Origin: Fagopyrum homotropicum
Taxonomy: Eukaryota > Streptophyta > Magnoliopsida > Caryophyllales > Polygonaceae
DNA: 64,000 nt
Assembly (NCBI GenBank): GCA_033239125.1
Contig: BSWB01000002.1
Location: 154,242,409 to 154,306,408, forward strand
Direction of reading: 5' to 3'
Shown: positions 57,030-64,000 of the stretch, in pieces
How the letters are laid out: the number at the start of each line of letters is the position of its first letter
Position numbering within the stretch: position 1 is the first letter of the stretch
Program-made: the position numbers and the translations under genes
Notes under the pieces: model-generated
The model's input: the letters and a program-made list of their open reading frames with translations, nothing else
Database searches by the model: none
Told to the model about the DNA's origin: nothing

Positions 57030-58967
57030 TGTAAAACCCAGAAAAGTTTTATTTTGGAGATCGTTTGTGAGTTTTCAATTTATCGGACGCAACCTTTCGT
57101 TATCGAGTCACTATCAAATCGGATTTGCTTTGATGGGCCCATCAAGCCCTTCTACCCTTCCTTTCCTTCAGTCGTACCTCCCTCCTCCATGTATCTTACG
57201 TGAAACAACCTACTCTTCACCTTCCCTTCTATAGCTCTAACCTCGTCCCTCTCCTCTTGGTCGAACACAAGAAACTTTGGTCGTCCGTCGTCCTCCACCA
57301 TCGATGCCGCCCATAGTCATTGCAACCATAAACCGTCACTAGCGACACCTTTCCTTTGCTCCCCAACAGCGAAGACAACAAGCCTCTCTTGCACTTACAT
57401 ATCTAACCGCCGGCAATCTTGGTCTCCCGTGCGGAAGAGTCTTCGATCCAGCAATTAGGGCCGATGGTAATCCCTTTCCTATGGTGCAGCGACGAGCCCA
57501 ACAGGCAAAAGCCTTCAACAACCCTCCCTCCTTCGTTTTCGTTGTCGCGCGACAGTAGGTGCGTCACAAGGCCGCAGGTGCATCTTGCCCTAGCCGCGGG
57601 TGCGGCCTCCTTGTGGCCGCTGGTGGGGAAGATGTGAGCCGCGAGTGCGGATGTTCCCCGAGCCGCCGGTGCATGTCCTCCATGCCGTGGGTGCGCCCCT
57701 ACGACAATGACTGCCCTCCTACTTCTTCCTCGTGCACTTGAGCACATCGACTCTCGCTTGTCTAGTAAGGACTTCACCTCCCTTTACTGTGTTACCCTCA
57801 TTGTATATGTGTTGATGAGAGCCCCTATTTGTATCTCGAAACCTTTTCATGCCATCCCTAGAAGATGGCTTGAGGAGCTGGTGCATTCCGAGTTTTAAGA
57901 AGTGACGAGCAGTCAACTTTGAGTCTAGATTTGGGTAAGCTAGACTCTCTCTTTGTTTTTGAATTTCGGATATGTTATAGTCAGACTTGCATAGTAGAAC
58001 ATACTAAAGTATGAGAAGAATCTGATGAGTGGTTTAGGAGATATGGCTCTCCAAAGTAGAGATCTTATGCAGTTTTATAAGTTGTGCTGAATTATTCTAA
58101 GTGTTATGAAAACTACTTGTGATGTAGATCTAATTTGGTTTTATACCTCTAATAGACTTGATTTTTGGTTATCTTATTTATGGATATGCATAGTAGCCTG
58201 TATTAAGTTTGGATTAGATATCCAACGGTTAGTTTCGGATTTGTGATGTTTCGGAGTTAGGTATAAGTATAGTTTGGTTATAAAAGAGTTGTGCTAGGAT
58301 TAGGTTTGTGATACGCCCCCGGATGGCATCGCCATCCATGTTTCCGGCTTGAACGACCCGACATTAATTTTGAAGATTTACATATTTCGGCTATTTAATA
58401 ATTGACTTTTTATATTCGGAACTTTAATTCCGGAACTTAATTCCGTGAATTAAATTCCGACCTTTCATATTTTAGACTTTTCATTTCCGGAACTTAATTT
58501 CGGCTTTTAATTCCGTCATTTATGTTTAGACTCTTTGTATGACCCCCATCCACTATATAAGGATGGCTTGACTCATTTGTAAAAGATATGTTCAATTTGA
58601 TTAAGTATTGAGAAGTATTTTCCTCCTACTTACTTGAGCATCAATCCCTCTTCCAATCCTCTCAAAGTTCTTCTTTTCAATCTTCGATCCAAACTCAACC
58701 ACATTCGAGGGTTCTTCAAGAACCAACTCAACCGACCCACTTCAAGGCTTGATCGATCAATCTAGATCGACTCAACCATACAACTTCCGCCTTTATTTCT
58801 AAGCTTCCGCCGCTCAAGTTCTAAGTTTGATCCAATTCGAACGATCAAGAAGAAGTAGTTGAAGTTTCTCCTCGATCTAGATCGCCCACATTTCTATCAT
58901 TGGTATCAGAGCTCGGGATCAAGGTCAAGTTTCTTTACAAAAAAATTTTTTTGATCAAATTTATTCA

Positions 58968-59190
58968 GTGTTCTTTGAAGATCTTCAAGTGTTCTTCGGT
59001 GTTCTTCGAAGATCTTCAAGTGTTTTTCAGTGTTCTTTGAAGATCTTCAAGTGTTCTTCGGTGTTCTTAGAAGATCTTCAAGTGTTCTTCGGTGTTCTTT
59101 GAAGAACTTCAAGTGTTCTTCGGTGTTCTTTGAAGATCTTCAAGTGTTCTTCAGTGTTCTTCGAATATTTTCAAGTGTTTCTTCATTGTT
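58968..59190 (+). repeat. 31-bp tandem repeat, about 7 copies
   Basis: The unit GTGTTCTTTGAAGATCTTCA plus AGTGTTCTTCG repeats seven times with few changes. Each unit holds the perfect palindrome GAAGATCTTC. It lies in the leader of the non-autonomous LTR element between the primer-binding site and its reading frame. Because 31 is not a multiple of three, protein frames through it are incidental. Confidence 0.92.
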
Positions 59191-59194
59191 CATT

Positions 59195-60124
59195 ATGTTC
59201 TATGATGATTATGATTCTTATGACGAAGATGAAGAATGGTTACCTCCTCCATATCCACCGAAGGCCAAACAAACCACCCGGAGGTACCGATGAAGAGAAT
59301 ACATTGAGGATGAGGAGTTGTTGCCTTCTCCGGACCCACCAAGGCCGACTTATACCATGGACGGGCACCAACGGTATCCACACCGACAAACTTATTTTGA
59401 GGATAGTTATATTGCCCCAAGATGTCATGCTAATGCCAAAGAAGAGTTGGTCGTGCTCAAGGAAACCAATGATGATCTAAAGCGTGAGATTTAAATCTTG
59501 AAGGCACAAGTTCTTGCATTAACGACGGTTGCCCAACAAGAAGAGCCTCACATAGAGTCACAACCAAGGTGTGAGTTGGTGGTCCAACCGTTGTGTGATG
59601 AAGTTGAAGACGATGAAGATATCGTCATTACAACTTGTGCCCCGGTTATTCCAATTCATCTTGTCAATCTGTTATGTGGAGAGTATTTTTAAGATGACAA
59701 AGATGAGATCATCATCAAGGGTGAAGAAGCCATCAGCCATGACAATGACACCATTATGTTGTTGGACTATAAATTCGAGCCGGTTGACCCGAGGTTTGAC
59801 TTTGTTTTGTCTAATAATTTATTCACCAGCTTACCCTTGCTTCTTTCCGGCATGCCTCCGACGTACAATGTCACAAGCTTAGACGGCATGGTAGAGAAAC
59901 TCACCGGCGAGACCATCCACATGTACTACAAGTTCGAGCCTCCCGATCCGGAGTTTTTCCTCTTTATGTTCGACAAGCTTGGTGGCCCCACAATTCTTTT
60001 GAAAGACTACAAGTCCAAGCCGCCCGACTCCAACAATGGGCATCTAGTGCTGCATTTCAAGGGTCTTGTTCCTCAAGTGTCTCCTTTCTTTTCTGACGGT
60101 GAAACGGGGACGTTTCACATTTAA
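59195..60124 (+). pseudogene. Decayed unknown protein of LTR element
   Basis: A single frame of 310 codons from ATG 59195 to TAA 60122 is broken only by TGA at 59291, TAA at 59492 and TAA at 59690. It is acidic at the start (MFYDDYDSYDEDEEW), then Pro-rich, has a short coiled coil (EELVVLKETNDDLKREI, about 59432-59491), an acidic middle, and a C-terminus with the repeated phrases YKFEPVDPRF, YKFEPPDPEF and YKSKPPDSNN. It ends beside the polypurine tract. I do not recognise the family. It may be a gag-like or structural protein of this non-autonomous element. Confidence 0.55.
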
Positions 60125-61039
60125 GAGGAGGAGAATGATACGCCCCCGGATGGCGATGCCATCCGTGTTTCCGGCTATAAGGACCCGCACCATTTTGAAG
60201 ACATTTATTATTATTTGGCTAACTAATAATAGGCCTTTTATATTCGGAACTTTAATTCCGGAACTTAATTCCGTGACTTAGATTCCGACCTTTCATATTT
60301 TAGGCTTTTCATTTACCGGAACTTAATTCCGACTTTAATTCTGTCATTTATGTTTGGACTCTTTGTATGGCCTCCATCCACTATATAAGGATGGCTTGAC
60401 TCATTTGTAAAATCATGTCTAAGTTGAATCCAAGTGTTGAGAAGGAAAATCATCTTACTTGGTTTAGACATCACCTCTTCTTCCATCCTCTGAAAGTTCT
60501 ATCTTGAATCTAGTCTTTGATCCAAGCCTTCAAATTCGAGGATCCTTTTGAAGGATCAACCAAACGCTTCCGCCACCCAAATTCTAAGTTTGATTCAACT
60601 CGAACGATCAAGAAGTAGTTGAAGTTTCTCCTCGATCTAGATCGTCCCATATTTCTATCCTCTTAGGTTTGTGTTCTTGGAGATGGTTTGGGATTTGTGT
60701 AACCTTATGCAATAGTATCGTAAAAGTAGACATGACTTGGCATGTGAGTAGGTGTTCTCGGATGTTTAGTATTTATTAGTAATATGTTAGTTGGACCTTA
60801 GTTAGTAGATAAAGAGTTTGAAAGATAGACATCTTTCAAACTCAATACATCCTTCCACTATAGAGTTATACATCTTATCTTAGGGTTTTAGTAATAGTGT
60901 GGAGACTTCAGATAATCTATAGAGTTTTCCAGTTGCTATGGGTAAAATCGTATTTTCTTAGAAAATAGGCAGTTTATCATGTTTCTCGGATTTTGTTGGT
61001 GACCTAGAAGTTGGAAATTCTAGAGGCTATAGAAGTTAT

Positions 61040-61069
61040 ATTGATTAGTTTCTGCAGAAACTAATCAAT
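61040..61069. repeat. 30-bp perfect palindrome
   Basis: ATTGATTAGTTTCTG followed by its exact complement CAGAAACTAATCAAT, centred on TGCA. It sits at the joint between the truncated LTR and the LINE. Confidence 0.97.
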
Positions 61070-61199
61070 TTATAATTAAATTTCGATACGGCAGTGGATT
61101 TGAATAGAAATTTCACTGGTCCCTAAGTTAAAAAAAACGCTCACTTGTCCTAATAGCGAAAAAGGTTTGGGCTTTGTCGGTTGAGCGTCCGGACGGCTG

Positions 61200-63136
61200 A
61201 TGGCGGAGGCTACCCCTCCGGTGGTGGTCATCGCTGAAGAAACTGAAGGTAAGGTTATGAACAATGATGCTATCATGGATGAGCCGGCTTCTTCTGCACC
61301 GGTTCAGGATATTTTTGGAAATGCTGTTGTTCCAGGAAGTAATAGTGATGTGAGTGGTGATTCTGTCATGAAAGAATCAGTTGAAGCGGCTCCCCTAACG
61401 CCAGTTACCAATACTGGTACACACAACAATGATATTTCTTAAGAGGCTATTCAATCTCATGCAATACCTGTGGAGGGTGCTATTCCTTCCCCAGTTATTC
61501 CGCCGAGGAGGTCTTTCTTAATCTAGGAATGAATAAAACAGTTAATTCTGTAGGGAGATCTTGGAGTCAAGTCTTAGAAGGAGGACAACATCGAATACTA
61601 ACAAACAAAGACATTATAAGTATTGATTCTTTGATGGGGAAGATTAAGGTTACGTTCCCATTCGGACAAGATGGAGATCCCGTCATTGAAGTTGATAACG
61701 ACTACTGTGACTTTGGAAGAAAGATGGAAACAATCCATAGTCTTCAAAGTATTGGGATACCCGATCGCCTTTCCGGTAATGGAGAGAAAGATTCGGAAAC
61801 TATGGAAGTGTGGGGATAATATGCAACTCATAGATCTCGATAATAACTACTTCTTAGCTCGATTCCGCAGTGAGAACGAACTTATGACGATTCTTACTAG
61901 TGGCCCATGAGTGATCTTTGGGAGATGTCTTATTATGAAAAGATGGTCACCGGAATTTGGAACTTCACTCCCCATTACATCAGCACCGATCTAGGTCCGA
62001 ATTATAGGAGTGCCAGTACAATGGTTCCACGAAGCGATCATTTGGAGTATGGCTGAAGGAGTGGGTTTGCCTATAACTATAGATCCTAAAACACTCTACT
62101 TCAATCGGGGGAGATTTGTCCGAGTCTGTGTAGAAATCGATCTCAGTCGGCCCCTTAAAAAGGCTATCTTTATCAATGTAAAAGATGTGCGATCGAATAC
62201 GAAGGGTTGGACATAATCTGCTTTAAGTGTGGTCGCTATGGACATTACTCCTCAAATTGTGAACATGCTAACTCTCAGCAAGGGCACGGAACTGAAACGG
62301 AGGGTGTTACTGATCATGCTCAGGAAGACTCACACCCTCCTGCGCCCTACACCTGTACCGACATCCCAGAAAAGATTCAGGCCCCTCCGGTTAAAGATGC
62401 GGGTTACGGTCCATGGATGTTGGTAGCACGTTGGAGTAGATCCGAGAAAGGAAGGAATATTGCTGGAAATAATGCGGGATATACTAATAACCATAATAAG
62501 AATTCAAATTACAATTCAAAAGGTAATATGAATAATACTGCTAGTACTAAAGGTAAGAATGTTGTATTGCAGGATAAACGAAAGCAGAAGTTAGTGGAGG
62601 CGTCAAAAGGGGGGCAAATCAATTCGAATCAGAAGCAGCAGAATATGGAAGCATCTTCGAGTGGCATCAAAATTGGGCCAGGTCCAAGGGAAACTAGATC
62701 GCAGGGTTACCAGCCCATTGTGCAACAGAAGAGTAGCAGTCCCATTGAACCACAGTAGTAGAATAACAATCCCAAGGCCCAAAGTCAGATTAATCAAAAC
62801 ACAGGTACGTCTAACATGATCTTTTCTGCCCCTCCCTTAGAGTCTTCAACTGCTGGTAAAAACGAAAATAAGGAAAAGAAGAGGAACCGCAACAAGATAA
62901 AAAATGAAGCACGAAGAGCTGCCTGGAGAGCTAAAAAAGCCGAAGAAAACAGCCATGAAACTGCGTCCTTGAAACGACAACGTCAGGAAAATATTGAATG
63001 TTCGGATGTAATACGTCTAAGAAATTCAAGTGCGGAGATTTCTTCGGGGCTGGATAATGAGAGGTTCATTGTTATTGGTACTCCTGATCATAATTTTCTA
63101 ACCCCATCTATCTGCATTCAATATCGGCTACTATGA
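61200..63136 (+). pseudogene. LINE ORF1, DUF4283 and CCHC zinc knuckle
   Basis: Starts MAEATPPVVVIAEE at 61200. The DUF4283 region spreads over several frames: SWSQVLEGG and DCFG/CDFG-like text, then FPVMERKIRKLW, NNYFLARFRSENEL, LIMKRWSPEF, GVPVQWFHEAIIW and FNRGRFVRVCVEIDLS. The zinc knuckle CFKCGRYGHYSSNC is at about 62219-62260. An Asn/Lys/Gln-rich tail continues to 63136 with a basic segment (RNRNKIKNEARRAAWRAKK). Breaks are TAA at 61440, stops near 61523-61530, frameshifts near 61735 and 62195, stops at about 61907 and 62004 where relatives have Trp, and two stops at 62756-62761. Not translatable. Confidence 0.8.
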
Positions 63137-63331
63137 TGCACCCCAGTACTGGAACAAATATCCAGGAAAGTAGTAACAACGCAGCTGGGAGTATCACATT
63201 GGGTGTAGCATTGCAGATAGATCATGTTGTTGCTGTTGTGGACAGGGAGTCGGGATCCGCTAATCACCAGAATCATGGTGAAGTGGCCAAGTAAGCTGGT
63301 CTGGACCCTTTTCTTTCATCTTATTGTTATA

Positions 63332-64000
63332 ATGAATTGTTTACTGTGGAATGTCTTCGGAGCCTGTAAGAACGGGTTCCGGCGAGCCATTAAATATTTG
63401 TGCAGACAACATCAAATCGATATTCTGGCAATCTTTGAACCCCGTACTTCGGGTAACAAAGCTCAAGAGATATGTGATCGTTTGAATTACTCTAGGTGCT
63501 TCCGAGTTAAAGCCGTTGGTTTCGAAGGTGGTCTTTGGTTGTTATGGAAAGACAAAAGGTTGCAGTTGTCTATTATCAACAGTAACCCTTGATATTTTCA
63601 TGCTAAGGTGTCATTAGGTAATAATAAGTTCAGGCTTATTGTGGTTTACACTTCCCCGAACTATCAGAAAAGACAAACTTTCTAACGAGATTTAGATCAA
63701 GAGCTATCTCAAGTTTCTGATCCACTTATCATTGGCGGAGATTTCAACTGTATCCGCTTCCTGTTTGAACGTAAAGGTGGTTCCGGTAAATTGCATGCGG
63801 ACTCTAAGGTTTTCAATGATATTGTTTTGGCACATGGGCTTATTGATCTTGGCTACACGGGTGCGGATTTTACTTGGGATGACGGTAAATCTGCTAAAAG
63901 AAATGTCTTCAAGAGGCTTGATAGAGCTTTCATGAATAGGGATGGTCGGCTCTTATGGCCCAATGCCCACATTCGTCACCTTGCCAGGTTCTCTTCTGAT
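63332..64000 (+). pseudogene. LINE ORF2 start, APE endonuclease (partial)
   Basis: Begins MNCLLWNVFGACKNGF at 63332. Endonuclease motifs are IDILAIFEPR (catalytic Glu region), GGLWLLWK, IIGGDFNCIR, DLGYTGADFTW and RLDRAFMN. The frame stays open to the window edge apart from TGA at 63590 and TAA at about 63683. Reverse transcriptase should follow outside the window. Confidence 0.85.

Larger units (their letters stand above)
58309..60660 (+). mobile_element. Non-autonomous LTR retrotransposon
   Basis: The 5' LTR is 58309-58899 (591 bp) and the 3' LTR is 60136-60660 (525 bp); both start TGATACGCCCCCGGATGG and share CACTATATAAGGATGGCTTG (a TATA box) and CTCCTCGATCTAGATCG near the end. The primer-binding site TGGTATCAGAGC is at 58901-58912 and the polypurine tract AAGAGGAGGAGAA at 60123-60135. 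A direct repeat TTAGGTTTG flanks the element (58300-58308 and 60663-60671). The 1.24 kb interior has no protease, RT or integrase. The LTR length difference comes from a segment around 58715-58805 present only in the 5' copy. Confidence 0.88.
57030..61050 (+). mobile_element. Gypsy-type LTR, interrupted by another LTR element
   Basis: Starts TGTAAAACCCAG at 57030. Its part at 57890-58090 (GACGAGCAGTCAACTTTGAGTC ... GAGAAGAATC) and its continuation after the insertion (TGTGTTCTTGGAGATGG, about 60670, to GTGACCTAGAAGTT, about 61000) parallel 2670-3510 of the solo LTR at 1649. Without the inserted 58309-60671 segment about 1.66 kb remains. The shared 3' LTR half is absent, so it is truncated on the right near 61050, where the LINE begins. 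Bases 57400-57750 are a GC-rich leader with accidental frames on both strands. Confidence 0.6.
61075..64000 (+). mobile_element. Second L1-type LINE, cut by window edge
   Basis: + orientation. ORF1 (61200-63136) encodes a DUF4283 and zinc-knuckle protein, and the start of ORF2 (from 63332) encodes an APE endonuclease. The left limit, just after the palindrome, is approximate. The rest of ORF2, the 3' UTR and the tail lie beyond base 64000. It belongs to a different L1 lineage from the LINE at 27660: the zinc knuckle is a standard CX2CX4HX4C and the endonuclease sequence differs throughout. Confidence 0.85.

Noticed and set aside
59030..59293. Protein start inside the 31-bp repeat array
   Set aside because: The period is not a multiple of three, so the repeat peptides change frame; the more likely start is the ATG at 59195 after the array.
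1..64000. tRNA, rRNA or snRNA genes
   Set aside because: I looked for T-loop GGTTCGA-type boxes, rRNA core motifs and snRNA-like signals and saw none that fold convincingly; the TGGTATCAGAGC matches are retrotransposon primer-binding sites. A tRNA scan would be decisive.

Overview
This is nuclear DNA from a flowering plant, probably a eudicot. The evidence is a spliced major-latex-protein (MLP/Bet v 1 fold) gene, plant-type CACTA, PIF/Harbinger, chromovirus and L1 elements, AT-rich spacers, GT-AG introns and no operons. The species is not identifiable by eye. Most of the window is transposable elements, many nested, and only one apparently intact host gene is visible (MLP, 36036-37815).

Layout. 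1-1648: unassigned GC-rich then AT-rich DNA. 1649-4413: solo-LTR-like unit. 4917-11365: decayed Ty3/gypsy chromovirus (short gag, protease, RT, RNase H, integrase, chromodomain-like tail) with a 1.7 kb 3' LTR. 11366-12553: five-copy tandem repeat abutting that LTR. 12554-25400: AT-rich spacer with microsatellites, a TTGAACAATT-rich repeat family, a solo LTR and a complete short-LTR (TRIM-like) element, a fold-back MITE and a Tourist-like MITE. 25401-34741: a PIF/Harbinger element with TTA target duplication and both genes (Myb/SANT-like and DDE transposase); a full-length L1 LINE (27660-33034, 15-bp target duplication) sits inside a transposase intron. 35504-35874: Tourist-like MITE just upstream of the MLP gene. 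38090-43600: very decayed second LTR element. 45986-56032: a 10,047-bp CACTA (En/Spm) element with 10-bp terminal repeats, TTT duplication, a TNP2-type transposase gene, a second Ptta/TNPA-like gene and captured pieces of what reads as a host hydroxymethylglutaryl-CoA lyase gene. 57030-61050: LTR related to the one at 1649, split by a non-autonomous LTR element (58309-60660) that carries an unrecognised decayed reading frame. 61075-64000: second L1-type LINE running off the right edge.

The most notable system is the CACTA element. Its termini and target duplication are perfect and its main transposase exon is open. One in-frame TGA lies after the DUF4216-like segment. Copies of its subterminal GGCGACGGA motif recur upstream of its second gene, and HMG-CoA lyase-like exon pieces lie in that gene's presumed 5' leader intron. 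The Harbinger/LINE nest and the MITE plus duplicated TATA box at the MLP promoter are the next most useful observations. All homology calls come from reading translations by eye; no database search was run.
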